Origin: Salinimonas chungwhensis DSM 16280
Lineage (GTDB): Bacteria > Pseudomonadota > Gammaproteobacteria > Enterobacterales > Alteromonadaceae
Direction of reading: 5' to 3'
Assembly: GCF_000378185.1 (NCBI RefSeq)
Contig: NZ_KB899376.1
Span: forward strand, 276,357-340,356
DNA length: 64,000 nucleotides
Below, in pieces: positions 36,562 to 45,972 of the stretch; position 1 is the first letter of the stretch, and each line of letters starts with the position of its first letter. Below the pieces are notes generated by a model. The model did not search any database and had not been told where the DNA came from. It saw only the letters and a list, made by a program, of their open reading frames with translations. Position numbers and translations under genes: made by a program.

Positions 36562-37204
36562 CAAAACCTTCTTTGTACTCTGTATGCTGAATATTTAGTT
36601 CATTCAGTATTTTCTTAATAAGGGCAGGGCCAGCAACTTCAAGGCTGTCTGCACCTCCTAATGTTCTTGTGTCGGTCATCTCCATACCGGCATAGCCACA
36701 GGGATTAATCCGACTGAAGGGCTCCAGGTCCATATTGACATTCAACGCGAGCCCGTGAAATGAACAACCGCGCCGAATACGCAGACCCAGTGAACACACT
36801 TTCTTTTCATCCACATATACACCCGGTGCGTCTTTCTTAGCATAGGCCTCAATATTGTCGCTGGCCAGCAGTGCAATAACTGCATTCTCCATGGCATTAA
36901 CCAGATGTCTGACACCCAGCTTACGTCTTTTTATGTCAAGCATCAGATAGATAACTTGTTGACCTGGACCATGGTAAGTTACCTGACCGCCGCGATCTAC
37001 CTTAACTACGGGGATATCACCTGGCATCAATATATGCTCGGCTTTGCCTGCCTGGCCCTGCGTGAAGACCGGGTTATGCTCTACCAGCCAAATCTCATCT
37101 GCATCACTGGCTTCACGCACGTCTGTATAAGCCTGCATCTTCTGCCAGACGGGTTCGTATGCTTGTCGACCAAGTTGCCGCAAGATAAGGTCAGAATGTG
37201 TCAT
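36554..37204 (-). CDS. lipB: Octanoyltransferase LipB
   Basis: The protein (216 residues from the ATG at 37204; a GTG two codons upstream is also possible) has [36 protein letters not shown], the conserved lysine region [30 protein letters not shown], and the catalytic cysteine in [13 protein letters not shown]. It moves octanoyl from acyl-carrier protein to lipoate-dependent enzymes. It sits between ybeD and lipA, in the order seen in E. coli and relatives. Confidence 0.95.
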   Translation of the reverse strand: MTHSDLILRQLGRQAYEPVWQKMQAYTDVREASDADEIWLVEHNPVFTQGQAGKAEHILMPGDIPVVKVDRGGQVTYHGPGQQVIYLMLDIKRRKLGVRHLVNAMENAVIALLASDNIEAYAKKDAPGVYVDEKKVCSLGLRIRRGCSFHGLALNVNMDLEPFSRINPCGYAGMEMTDTRTLGGADSLEVAGPALIKKILNELNIQHTEYKEGFDE

Positions 37205-37210
37205 GCTCAC

Positions 37211-37474
37211 TTATAATACAACTCTGACTAATTCAATTTTCGCCAGCTCAGTATAAATTGTTTCCATATGTTCTTTGCTGGTAACTCTTACACTTACCGA
37301 AACTGAGTGATAATTGCCTTTCGCACTGGGTTTTACCGACGGAGCGTAATCCCCGGGAGCATGTTCCTGCAAGCAGGCAATAACTTGCGAAGCCAGCTTC
37401 TCATCAGCCACGCCCATCACTTTAAATGTCTGAAAAGTCGGAAAATCCAGTAATTCATCAAAACGGGTATCCAT
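37211..37474 (-). CDS. ybeD: YbeD/DUF493 family protein
   Basis: An 87-residue protein with the DUF493 pattern: FDELLDFPTFQTFKVMG at the start, a central GDYAPSVKPSAKGNYHSVSVSVRVTSKEHM, and a C-terminal LAKIELVRVVL. The fold resembles ACT-like regulatory domains. Its biochemical role is unknown, but its position between dacA and lipB is conserved across gammaproteobacteria. It starts after the dacA terminator, so it probably heads the lip transcript. Confidence 0.92.
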   Translation of the reverse strand: MDTRFDELLDFPTFQTFKVMGVADEKLASQVIACLQEHAPGDYAPSVKPSAKGNYHSVSVSVRVTSKEHMETIYTELAKIELVRVVL

Positions 37475-37489
37475 GCGATATCCTTGACT

Positions 37490-37526
37490 GCAAATAAAAA
37501 CGGCCAGATTGTAACAAATCTGGCCG
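37490..37526 (-). terminator. Rho-independent terminator of dacA
   Basis: On the minus strand, CGGCCAGATT, a 6-base loop and AATCTGGCCG form a perfect 10-bp stem followed by TTTTTATTTG. It lies 35 bases past the dacA stop codon. Confidence 0.9.
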
Positions 37527-37560
37527 CCTGAGAACTAGGATTAGTTGCTATTAAGGTAGT

Positions 37561-38754
37561 TTAGCCTTCCCAGCCCACCTGTAGCATCGCCCAATCCCAG
37601 ACGCGGTCGAACAACCCGCCCTGATTAACTTCCTGTAATGTCACCAGTGGGTATTCGGCAACGTCTTTGCCTTCCAGCTGAATATAAAGCGTTCCTACCA
37701 CCTGGCCTTTGTCCAGTGGCGCTTCCAATTTTCTATCCAGCTCAAAATTAGCTTCCAGGTTCTCCGCTTGGCCCCGGGGAATAGTAATCGGCGTGGCCTG
37801 ATTGATACCCAAATCTACGGTTTCTCTGTCGCCCATATAAATACGATGAGAGACAAAGCTTTCGCCTGCTTTATAGGGGGTAACAGTTTCGTAAAACCTG
37901 AAGCCGTAGCGCAGCAACTTTTTGTTTTCTACTTTACGGGCCCGCTCACTTTCGGTGCCCATTACAACGGAAATCAGGCGCATATCACCCTGTTTGGCCG
38001 ACGTTATCAAACTATAACCTGCATCGGAGGTATGTCCGGTTTTAATGCCGTCAACATTCATGCTTTTATCCCACAGCAGGCTATTGCGATTGTACTGTTT
38101 TATGCCGTTAAAACTGAATTCCTTCTCGCTGTACATATCGTAAATTTCAGGTGTTTCATCCACCAAAGCCTGAGACAGGATGGCCATGTCTCGCGGAGAG
38201 GTATAATGATCAGGGTCATGCAGCCCATGGCTGTTTACAAAGTGAGAGGAGGTCATACCCAGAGATTGCGCATGGGCATTCATCATGCTGGCAAACGCGC
38301 TTTCTGAACCAGCTACATGCTCGGCCATCGCCACACACGCATCATTACCTGACTGAATGATAATGCCGCGCAACAAATCAGATACTTCGACCTGTGTGCC
38401 GACTTCGATAAACATTTTTGAAGAGTCCGGAAATTTTTTGGCCCAGGCATTTTCTGAAATGGTGACTTGATCGTTCAGGCTGATATTACCTGCTTCAAGT
38501 TCTTTGCCTATAACGTATGTGGTCATCATCTTGGTAAGGCTGGCAGGGGCTAGCTGCATGTCCGAATTTTTTTCCGCAATGATGTGGCCTGTGTCGTAGT
38601 CCATCAGAACAAAGCCCTCTGCGTCGACATCTGGCGCAGGTGGCGTTACTACTGCAGCAGAGACGACTGTACTGAACACTGTCAGAGAGAGCGCCATAAC
38701 TGACAAAAATCGAACAAATGCCGACTGGTTAGCGCGTTGACTATTATTATGCAT
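37561..38754 (-). CDS. dacA: D-alanyl-D-alanine carboxypeptidase (PBP5/6 type)
   Basis: The 397-residue protein has an N-terminal signal peptide (hydrophobic stretch MALSLTVFSTVVSAA) and the three active-site motifs of low-molecular-mass PBPs: SxxK in APASLTKMMTTY, SGN in IIQSGNDACVAM, and KTG in DGIKTGHTSDAGYS. A PBP5_C domain follows, then an amphipathic C-terminal anchor (FDRVWDWAMLQVGWEG). It trims the terminal D-Ala from peptidoglycan stem peptides on the outer face of the inner membrane. It has its own terminator and is separated by 190 bases from rlpA. Confidence 0.95.
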   Translation of the reverse strand: MHNNSQRANQSAFVRFLSVMALSLTVFSTVVSAAVVTPPAPDVDAEGFVLMDYDTGHIIAEKNSDMQLAPASLTKMMTTYVIGKELEAGNISLNDQVTISENAWAKKFPDSSKMFIEVGTQVEVSDLLRGIIIQSGNDACVAMAEHVAGSESAFASMMNAHAQSLGMTSSHFVNSHGLHDPDHYTSPRDMAILSQALVDETPEIYDMYSEKEFSFNGIKQYNRNSLLWDKSMNVDGIKTGHTSDAGYSLITSAKQGDMRLISVVMGTESERARKVENKKLLRYGFRFYETVTPYKAGESFVSHRIYMGDRETVDLGINQATPITIPRGQAENLEANFELDRKLEAPLDKGQVVGTLYIQLEGKDVAEYPLVTLQEVNQGGLFDRVWDWAMLQVGWEG

Positions 38755-38944
38755 GATTATTTAAATACCGTGTTGATGTTGCTAACTGGGTCTTGGCGAG
38801 GGATTCTATCGCAAGCCCCGGTATAGGACTAGTTTATAGCGGAAAAGTTTATCTTTTTTAGAAGTCAGTCTGACGATTTCCACGGTTCTGCCACATTGTT
38901 GTCAGAAACTGACCTCATCATAACCTTATCAGCGAAAGACTAGC

Positions 38945-39862
38945 CTATAATGTTTCTTCCACCTTGTAAGCATTGGGATAACCGTTATTTTTCAATTCTT
39001 CCAGCAGCATCTTTAGCTGAAAACGGTCTTTGAGCGGTCCTAGCCTCAGTTTATAGATATCATCAATAAGTGGAATCTGGGCTGGCACCTGATAGAGTGC
39101 AGATAAGACTGTTGACACAGACTTTGCTTTCTTCAGGTCACTCAGTGCAGCAACCTGGATGAACATTCCGTCATCAGTATTGGTTGAACGGGTATCTTGT
39201 TGCTTCAAGTCAGTCTCGTCGACGCTGAATTTAGCCGCCGCGTTGACCGCAACGGTGGCAGGCTCTGATGGTCCGGCTCCGGCATACTCTTCGTAAGTTA
39301 CAGTCGGGCGGTTACCTACAGTAACATTATTATCTTTATCAAAATGAATGACCTCTAGTTTCACCCGCGCTGTGCCATGTTGCTGATACCCGAGTTTTTT
39401 CGCAGCAGCATACGACAGGTCGATGACCCTATCCGGATGAAACGGACCGCGATCATTAACTCTGACTACCGCTGTTTTGCCATTGCTAAGATTGGTAACT
39501 TTAACAAAGCTGGGCAACGGCAGGGTTTTGTGAGCGGCCGTCATCATAAACATATTATAAGTTTCGCCATTGGAGGTCAGGTGACCATGAAATTTTTGTC
39601 CATACCATGATGCAATACCTTCCTGGACAAATCCTTTACCAGACTCAAGAGGATAATAGCGGTTCCCAAGTATCTCGTAGGGGCGCGAATTAAAAGGCTT
39701 GTAGGGTTCATAGCGCGGCTGCATGTCTTCCATGAGTGGCGCTTCATAAGCGAAGGTGGGCTCAGAGTCTTGCTTTTGCGCGTACCTGCCAGAGGACTGA
39801 CACCCGGCAATTATCATCACCGCGGCTACAGCTGTGATTAAACGAAATATTAACTTCATCAT
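38945..39862 (-). CDS. rlpA: Septal-ring lytic transglycosylase RlpA family lipoprotein
   Basis: The 305-residue protein starts with a lipobox IAGC signal. A double-psi beta-barrel RlpA domain (about residues 78-170) shows GIASWYGQKFHGHLTSNGETYNMFMMTAAHKTLPLPSFV and VRVNDRGPFHPDRVIDLSYAAA. A C-terminal SPOR domain (about 230-303; MFIQVAALSDLKKAKSV) binds denuded septal glycan. It overlaps the end of rodA (ATGATG) and is co-transcribed with the elongasome genes. Confidence 0.93.
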   Translation of the reverse strand: MMKLIFRLITAVAAVMIIAGCQSSGRYAQKQDSEPTFAYEAPLMEDMQPRYEPYKPFNSRPYEILGNRYYPLESGKGFVQEGIASWYGQKFHGHLTSNGETYNMFMMTAAHKTLPLPSFVKVTNLSNGKTAVVRVNDRGPFHPDRVIDLSYAAAKKLGYQQHGTARVKLEVIHFDKDNNVTVGNRPTVTYEEYAGAGPSEPATVAVNAAAKFSVDETDLKQQDTRSTNTDDGMFIQVAALSDLKKAKSVSTVLSALYQVPAQIPLIDDIYKLRLGPLKDRFQLKMLLEELKNNGYPNAYKVEETL

Positions 39863-40980
39863 CGTGATAAAAAACGTTTCTGCGTTCCAATGGCCATCAG
39901 GATGCCAAAACCGGCCATTAATGTCACCATTGATGTGCCTCCATAACTAATCAGGGGCAGAGGCACGCCAACCACGGGCAGTAAACCTGAGACCATACCC
40001 ATATTTACAAAAATATAGACAAAAAATGTCAAAGTAATACTGCCGGCGAGTAGTTTGCTGTAGGCATCTTGCGCCCGTGTGGCTATTATAAGCCCCCGGC
40101 AAATGATAAACAGATAAATGGCGAGCAGACCGATAACGCCAACCAGCCCGAACTCTTCACTGAACACTGAAAAGATAAAATCGGTGTGGCGCTCAGGTAA
40201 AAACTCCAGCTGCGACTGCGTCCCCTGAAGCCAGCCTTTACCCTGTGCACCGCCCGAGCCTATAGCAATTTTAGATTGTATAATGTGATAACCGGCACCT
40301 AAGGGATCACTTTCCGGATTCAGAAATGTTACTACCCGCTGTTTCTGATACTCCTTCATGAGAAAAAACCACATCACCGGAGCAAACGCACCAATCATGC
40401 CTGCTACCACACCAATCAGCCGCCAACTCATTCCGGCAAGAAAAATAGCAAAAATACCGGAACTGGCAATAAGCAGAGACGTTCCCAGATCGGGTTGGCG
40501 GGCAATTAAAACAGTGGGTATTACAACCAATATAAAACCTGTGACCACATGAAGGGTGCGCGGTGGCAGCGTGAATTTGCTGATATACCAGGCAACCATC
40601 ATAGGCACCGCCAGTTTCATCAGTTCTGAAGGCTGAAAGCGAATGACTTTTAAATCAAGCCAGCGCTGTGCACCTTTACCCATATCGCCGAATAAAAGTA
40701 CCGCGATGAGCATTAGCAAGCCGGCAATATATGCGTAAGGCGACAGGCGTCGATAAGCCATAAGAGGAATCTGCGCCATAATTAACATGACGCCCAGGCC
40801 CACGGCCAGCCGGGTAAGCTGCCTTTCCATTTGTGCCATGTCCTGTCCTGACGCTGAATAGAGCGTTACCATCCCCACGCCCATCAAAGTTAGCAGCCCC
40901 ATTAACAAAATTACGTCAATGTGAAAGCGTTCCAATAAACGTGGCGTGTTGTTACTCAAAGTGGCTCGTTTATTTTTCAC
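39859..40980 (-). CDS. rodA: Rod-shape glycosyltransferase RodA
   Basis: A 373-residue SEDS-family membrane protein with about ten helices. Landmarks are TLMGVGMVTLYSASGQD, the cytoplasmic LDLKVIRFQPSELMKLAVP, the catalytic-loop segment QSQLEFLPERHTDFIFSVFSEEFGLVG and the C-terminal GVPLPLISYGGTSMV. It polymerises glycan strands during cell elongation together with PBP2, encoded directly upstream with a four-base overlap. Confidence 0.96.
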   Translation of the reverse strand: MKNKRATLSNNTPRLLERFHIDVILLMGLLTLMGVGMVTLYSASGQDMAQMERQLTRLAVGLGVMLIMAQIPLMAYRRLSPYAYIAGLLMLIAVLLFGDMGKGAQRWLDLKVIRFQPSELMKLAVPMMVAWYISKFTLPPRTLHVVTGFILVVIPTVLIARQPDLGTSLLIASSGIFAIFLAGMSWRLIGVVAGMIGAFAPVMWFFLMKEYQKQRVVTFLNPESDPLGAGYHIIQSKIAIGSGGAQGKGWLQGTQSQLEFLPERHTDFIFSVFSEEFGLVGVIGLLAIYLFIICRGLIIATRAQDAYSKLLAGSITLTFFVYIFVNMGMVSGLLPVVGVPLPLISYGGTSMVTLMAGFGILMAIGTQKRFLSR

Positions 40981-42884
40981 GGAGCGGCATCCTCCGGCGT
41001 TGCTTCAGGATCAGGAAAAGTTGTGGAGGAGATATTCGCAAAGTAGTAGTCCATAACTTGTCTTGCCACCGGCGCGGCATTAGAGCTTCCGCCACCGGCA
41101 TTTTCAATTACCACGGTGACCGAAATTTCCGGCGCGTCGAAAGGAGCAAAGCCTACGTACATGGCGTTATCGCGCAGACGTTCGGCAACTTCGTCTTCTT
41201 CATATGACTCATTTTGGCCAATTGAAAATAACTGTGCTGTGCCGGTTTTGCCGGCGGATTCATAAAGGACATCATCAAAGGCGTGTCGCGCCGTACCCTC
41301 CTCACCATTAACCACCTTCCACATCGCCTTTAGCACGATATTCCAGTTCTTGTCTTCCTGCACCAGATAGGGACGCAGTGTTTTGGGAGATGCCAGTGCA
41401 ACCTCGCCATTACTTTGCATGTAGCCTCGCAGTAATTGAGGGACGTAACGTGTCCCGCGATTGATCAGGGTGTTAACAGACTGATTCAGCTGAATGGGTG
41501 TCGCGGTCCAGAAACTTTGACCGATACCTACCGGGATGGTATCCCCGACATACCAGGGCTCATTAAAGCGAGCGCGTTTCCAGCCCCGGCTGGGCATATT
41601 GCCATCAGACTCCTCATAAAGATCTATACCCGTATAATCGCCGAAACCGAAGTCCGTCATCGCCGCACTGATCTTATCAATACCGAGTTTGTAGGCCAGG
41701 TCATAATAATAGGTATCGCAGGAAACCTCTATCGCTTTACTTACATTGACTTTTCCGTGCCCCCACCGTTTCCAGTCGCGCCAGACATGTGACACATTTG
41801 GCAACCTGAATCGTCCGGTATCTTTTATGGTGTAGTCACGATCAATTGTTCCGCTATCGAGTCCGAGCAACGCCAGATGTGGTTTGATAGTAGAGGCGGG
41901 GGGGTACTGACCCTGCGTCGCACGGTTAATCAACGGTCGGTCGGGGGAGTTGAGCAATGCTGCATAATTCTTACGACTGATACCATGCACAAAAAGATTC
42001 GGGTCGTAACTGGGATTGGAGTACATGGCCAGAATGCCACCGGTTTTGGGGTCGGACACCACTACTGTGCCGCGTTGCTCTTCCAGGGTTTTTTGCACAG
42101 CCATTTGCAGCTGCAAATCAATATTAAGCACAATATCCTGCCCTGGGGTTGGAGGATCCACATCCAGCGTGCGTATAATTCTGCCCTGACTATTTACCTC
42201 TACCTGCTGATAGCCCACTTCACCATGTAATTTATCTTCGTGAAACTTCTCAATACCCAGTTTGCCGATATCATAGGTTGCGGCATAATTTGCTTCCTGC
42301 CCAGCCTCGGTTATTTTTTGCAGGTCCGTTTTATTGATTTTGGCCACATAGCCAAGGATATGTGTGAGCGTGTCTCCGTAGGGATAATGGCGTGATAAGC
42401 GCGCTTCAATGGATACACCTTTATAATGATGCTGCTGCGCTGAAAACCGTGCGACCTCTTCTTCTGATAACTGCGTTTTTAACGCGACAGGTTTAAATCG
42501 GCGCTGGCTATTGAGGGTGGTAAAAAACTCTTCTTGTTCCTCAGCTGTAATATCCATAAGCACAGCGAGCTTTTTGATAGTTTGCTGAAGATCGTCGATT
42601 TGCTCCGGTATCACCTCAAGGGTAAAAACCGGCCGGTTTTCCGCTAGCAAGATGCCATTTCTGTCATAAATCAACCCGCGGTTGGGGGCGACAGGCAGCA
42701 CTTTGATTCGATTGCCGTTTGAGCGAGTCTGATAGTCCTCAAATTGACTAACCTGGAGGCTGTACAGGTTGCTTACCACCACTCCGAGCATTGCCACCAC
42801 AATAAGCAGCGCGATAGCGCAACGCCGGGCAAATAAATTGGCTTCGGCGCTATGGTCACGTATATGCTGGCGTTTACGACCCAC
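40977..42884 (-). CDS. mrdA: Penicillin-binding protein 2
   Basis: The 635-residue class B PBP starts at a GTG. It has a short cytoplasmic tail, one membrane helix (CAIALLIVVAMLGVVVSNLYSL), a pedestal domain, and a transpeptidase domain. The active-site motifs are SxxK in PPASTIKPHLAL, SxD in VSCDTYYYD and KTG in AGKTGTAQLF. It crosslinks peptidoglycan for lateral growth as RodA's partner. It follows rlmH by five bases and overlaps rodA. Confidence 0.96.
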   Translation of the reverse strand: MGRKRQHIRDHSAEANLFARRCAIALLIVVAMLGVVVSNLYSLQVSQFEDYQTRSNGNRIKVLPVAPNRGLIYDRNGILLAENRPVFTLEVIPEQIDDLQQTIKKLAVLMDITAEEQEEFFTTLNSQRRFKPVALKTQLSEEEVARFSAQQHHYKGVSIEARLSRHYPYGDTLTHILGYVAKINKTDLQKITEAGQEANYAATYDIGKLGIEKFHEDKLHGEVGYQQVEVNSQGRIIRTLDVDPPTPGQDIVLNIDLQLQMAVQKTLEEQRGTVVVSDPKTGGILAMYSNPSYDPNLFVHGISRKNYAALLNSPDRPLINRATQGQYPPASTIKPHLALLGLDSGTIDRDYTIKDTGRFRLPNVSHVWRDWKRWGHGKVNVSKAIEVSCDTYYYDLAYKLGIDKISAAMTDFGFGDYTGIDLYEESDGNMPSRGWKRARFNEPWYVGDTIPVGIGQSFWTATPIQLNQSVNTLINRGTRYVPQLLRGYMQSNGEVALASPKTLRPYLVQEDKNWNIVLKAMWKVVNGEEGTARHAFDDVLYESAGKTGTAQLFSIGQNESYEEDEVAERLRDNAMYVGFAPFDAPEISVTVVIENAGGGSSNAAPVARQVMDYYFANISSTTFPDPEATPEDAAP

Positions 42885-42889
42885 TGTCT

Positions 42890-43360
42890 CTATTCCCGAT
42901 GATAGGGGTGATTTTGCGTTACAGACCAGGCCCGGTAAAGACTTTCAGTGACAATAATGCGGACCAGCGGGTGGGGTAAGGTTAGCGGCGAAAGTGACCA
43001 GCGTTGTTCAGCCGCACAGATACATTCATCGGCCAGCCCCTCAGGGCCGCCGATAAGCAAACTGACGTCGCGACCATCCATCTTCCAGACATCCAGTTGT
43101 TTTGCTAGTTGTGGGGTATCCCAGGGGCGACCGGTTACTTCCAGCGTTACGATACGATTACTTTTCGGTACCGCGGCAAGAGTGGCCTGGCCTTCTTTCT
43201 GCAGAATCCGTTTAATATCGGCGTTTTTTCCACGCTTACCAGCGGCAATTTCGGTAAAATAAACTGGCATGTCAGCCGGAAAGCGCGACAAAAATATGTC
43301 TACGCCAGTGGTTACCCAATCGGGCATTCGGGTACCCACCGCTACAATCTGAATTCGCAC
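42890..43360 (-). CDS. rlmH: 23S rRNA pseudouridine-1915 N3-methyltransferase RlmH
   Basis: The 156-residue SPOUT methyltransferase begins at a GTG with [13 protein letters not shown]. It shows the SAM-binding knot residues [12 protein letters not shown] and the C-terminal [29 protein letters not shown]. It methylates pseudouridine 1915 in helix 69 of 23S rRNA. The order rsfS-rlmH-mrdA-rodA is a conserved gammaproteobacterial arrangement. The 74 bases to rsfS contain no gene. Confidence 0.96.
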   Translation of the reverse strand: MRIQIVAVGTRMPDWVTTGVDIFLSRFPADMPVYFTEIAAGKRGKNADIKRILQKEGQATLAAVPKSNRIVTLEVTGRPWDTPQLAKQLDVWKMDGRDVSLLIGGPEGLADECICAAEQRWSLSPLTLPHPLVRIIVTESLYRAWSVTQNHPYHRE

Positions 43361-43434
43361 AGTACAACGCTCTCTTAATTACTTTTTGAGAAAAAGAATG
43401 CGGGAAAAATTTGCCTGGACACCCACCTGCTGAA

Positions 43435-43785
43435 TCAGGCCCAGAGTTTTTCCAACTGGTAGAAGTCGCGGGTCTCATCCTGCATCACATGGACTATGAC
43501 TTCACCAAGATCTACCAGTACCCATTCACCGGTATCTTTGCCTTCAATGCTAAGTGGTGCATGGCCAGCATGTTTTGCCTCTACCTGCAGATTGTCAGCG
43601 ATAGCCATAACATGCCGTTTTGAATTACCTGAGCAGATTATCATGGTATCAGTAACATTGGATTTGCCTTCGACATCAACTTCGATGATGTCGCGTCCTT
43701 TCATGTCGTCTATTTTATCAACAACAAAACGCTTTAGTTCAGTGTTCTCCAAAAGTTCTCCTCGTGAAGCTACGGTCTCAGACAT
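43435..43785 (-). CDS. rsfS: Ribosome silencing factor RsfS
   Basis: The ATG at 43785 is chosen because it gives the usual short N-terminus and overlaps the end of nadD by eight bases; upstream in-frame codons belong to nadD in another frame. The 116-residue protein has the Iojap/RsfS pattern: VDKIDDMKGRDIIEVDVEG, DTMIICSGNSKRHVMAIADNL and GEWVLVDLGEVIVHVM. It binds ribosomal protein uL14 and blocks subunit joining under nutrient limitation. Confidence 0.94.
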   Translation of the reverse strand: MSETVASRGELLENTELKRFVVDKIDDMKGRDIIEVDVEGKSNVTDTMIICSGNSKRHVMAIADNLQVEAKHAGHAPLSIEGKDTGEWVLVDLGEVIVHVMQDETRDFYQLEKLWA

Positions 43786-44428
43786 AAAGTCTATTCTCTT
43801 TAATATATTGTAGTACAGATGGTTGCAACCAGTCACTCAACCAGGCAGTGTCAGACGGGGAGTGTCCCAGCGCATCTCTGAGTTGGGTGGATGATATAGG
43901 TTGCAGTCGGGTTTCGGCGAAATAGATATAACCAGCCGGCTGCTGGTAAAGCCGTGCCGGGTCGCTTATTTTATGGCCTGTTTTGAGCTTTACAAGCGCC
44001 GGCGCTAAATTTTTTCTCTGAGTTTGTCGGCGCATGACCACGAGGTGAGCAAGTTCGCTGAGCTTTTCCCATTCGTACCAATTGGTTAGGCTCTGCCAGG
44101 AGTCTTCGCCCATCACAAAAATTAATGGCGCATGTTCATCGCGCTGGCGCAAATACTTCAGCGTTTTTACTGTGTAAGACGGTTCATCTAGCGATAACTC
44201 AAGTAATTCTGGATACAGGTTATCTGTATTTTCTACAGCCAGTTCGACCATACGCACGCGATGTTGTTCCGATAAATCAGCAATCTGTTTGTGAGGAGGC
44301 AGGCGACAGGGCATCAATCCTACCGCTTCACAGTCAATCTCGCGACAAACATCCAGCGCTGCTTCAATGTGCCCGCGGTGGGGTGGGTTAAAGGTACCAC
44401 CAAGAATACAGGTTGCTGTCGGTTTCAT
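43778..44428 (-). CDS. nadD: Nicotinate-nucleotide adenylyltransferase
   Basis: The true start is the ATG at 44428 (MKPTATCILGGTFNPPHRGH), which overlaps the holA stop codon by one base. The 216-residue enzyme has the nucleotidyl-transfer motif GGTFNPPHRGHIEAA, FVMGEDSWQSL and the C-terminal ISSTQLRDAL. It makes deamido-NAD from nicotinate mononucleotide and ATP. The context (holA-nadD-rsfS) is the standard one. Confidence 0.95.
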   Translation of the reverse strand: MKPTATCILGGTFNPPHRGHIEAALDVCREIDCEAVGLMPCRLPPHKQIADLSEQHRVRMVELAVENTDNLYPELLELSLDEPSYTVKTLKYLRQRDEHAPLIFVMGEDSWQSLTNWYEWEKLSELAHLVVMRRQTQRKNLAPALVKLKTGHKISDPARLYQQPAGYIYFAETRLQPISSTQLRDALGHSPSDTAWLSDWLQPSVLQYIKENRLYV

Positions 44429-45450
44429 CAGGCACCCAGTGGTAGCTGAGCCGGCATACCCATAAACAACATAGTCAGATGACACAGTTTTATGTAAGGC
44501 CTGATTACCTGCTGTTGTTTGAATGCAATATCGGCGTCCCGTAATTGATCGCGTAAAGCAGCTAAAGCGTCAATGGACAATAAATTCAGCGCCTTCTGGT
44601 AAGCCGGCTGACGATTACGCCATATACCATAACGTTGCCACTGAATATTTTCACTACGGTTCATCGCCTGCTTCAGCTTCCATAACAACTGCCATTCCCG
44701 GGCCAGCGCCCAAAGTACGATCGTCGGCTCGACACCTTCACTTTCAAGGCGATAAAGCATTTTAATACAGCGTTGCCGATCAGCTGATAACATGACATCT
44801 ATCAACTGGAATACGTTGAACCTGGATTGATCGACAATAACGCTATCGACCTGTTCGCGGGTAACAGATTTACCGGCATAGACCAGACCGAGTTTTTCAA
44901 TTTCCTGATGAGCTGCCAGCATATTGCCTTCGGTATAATCAGCAATTAAACGCACAACCTCACGGTCTGCTGTAACAGAGAACTGGCTGAGCGTCTGCAT
45001 TATCCAGTTATCCAGTTGCTGACCTTCAAGCGGATAAGCAGCTGAGAATATACCACTATCATCTAATGTCTTAAACCATTTAGCTTTCTGTACCTCTTTG
45101 CCGATTCGCGGGCCATGAATGATCAGTAATACATCGGTGCCAAGAGAAGGGGCGATTTGCTGAAGCACTTTACTCCCTTCTGCGCCAGGCTTTCCCGTGG
45201 GAAGTTCCAGCTCAATAACCTGAGCAGAGGAGAACAGGGACCGTGTTTGGGTAGCTTCAGTCAGCGTGGCCCAGCTGAATGCGTTATCTGCCACGAGGAC
45301 GGTGCGCTCATCGAAACCCTCATTACGCGCTTTTTTCCGAACTGCCTGTAGCATAGAAAATTTCTGATGGGGTTCGTCGCCAAAAAGCATATAGCAAGGC
45401 TTTAGTCCATTGGATAGCTCCTGCTCAAAACGATTGGGATAAACTTGCAT
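44428..45450 (-). CDS. holA: DNA polymerase III subunit delta
   Basis: The 340-residue protein has the HolA pattern: LKPCYMLFGDEPHQKFSMLQAVRKKARNEGF near the N-terminus, LLIIHGPRIGKEVQKAKWFKTLDDSG, and a C-terminal clamp-binding and collar region. Delta opens the beta sliding clamp within the clamp loader. It is preceded by lptE, with a six-base gap, and overlaps nadD. Confidence 0.94.
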   Translation of the reverse strand: MQVYPNRFEQELSNGLKPCYMLFGDEPHQKFSMLQAVRKKARNEGFDERTVLVADNAFSWATLTEATQTRSLFSSAQVIELELPTGKPGAEGSKVLQQIAPSLGTDVLLIIHGPRIGKEVQKAKWFKTLDDSGIFSAAYPLEGQQLDNWIMQTLSQFSVTADREVVRLIADYTEGNMLAAHQEIEKLGLVYAGKSVTREQVDSVIVDQSRFNVFQLIDVMLSADRQRCIKMLYRLESEGVEPTIVLWALAREWQLLWKLKQAMNRSENIQWQRYGIWRNRQPAYQKALNLLSIDALAALRDQLRDADIAFKQQQVIRPYIKLCHLTMLFMGMPAQLPLGA

Positions 45451-45456
45451 ATAGTC

Positions 45457-45972
45457 CTACAGTTCACTAGCCTGAAGCGCAAGTCTGCGAATGATGCGGT
45501 CTGCTGCTTCATTTCGCATTTCGCTAACAACCAAATCCAGTTCTCTTGACTTGGCCAGGACGCGGTCTGGGTCATCCTGATAATCACGCATTATTTCAAA
45601 ATAAGCCTGTATTGGATCATGTCCGGGAAAGGTAACCTGATAGCTTACCCCGTAAATAAGCTCATACTCAGCAACCTGGCCGGTGGAAAAGACAGACAGT
45701 AAACGTCTTTCAACTGTTTCAGGCATCAACTTGATAAGCACAGTGTCATTGTGACCTTTGGCCTTTACAGTCTGGTAAGCTTTCTGCGGGATTTGATAAA
45801 CGTCCAGTCGATCTTCCAGTGACCTCTGTAACCGCGAATGTGGGGCAGCAGCGTTAACAGCTACAGCCTTTACATTCGCTGGCAGTGTTTGCGATCCACG
45901 CAAATGAAAGCCGCAGCCTGCCAGGGAAAGGCAGGCTGCAATGACAAATATGAAGCTATAGATACGAATCAT
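45457..45972 (-). CDS. lptE: LPS-assembly lipoprotein LptE
   Basis: The 171-residue lipoprotein has lipobox LAGC followed by GFHLRGSQTLPANV, the standard LptE start, and the family's beta-strand region with LISVF-like and YEIMRDYQDDPDRVLAKS-like segments near the C-terminus. It plugs the LptD barrel in the outer membrane for lipopolysaccharide export. Its ATG overlaps the leuS stop codon. Confidence 0.94.
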   Translation of the reverse strand: MIRIYSFIFVIAACLSLAGCGFHLRGSQTLPANVKAVAVNAAAPHSRLQRSLEDRLDVYQIPQKAYQTVKAKGHNDTVLIKLMPETVERRLLSVFSTGQVAEYELIYGVSYQVTFPGHDPIQAYFEIMRDYQDDPDRVLAKSRELDLVVSEMRNEAADRIIRRLALQASEL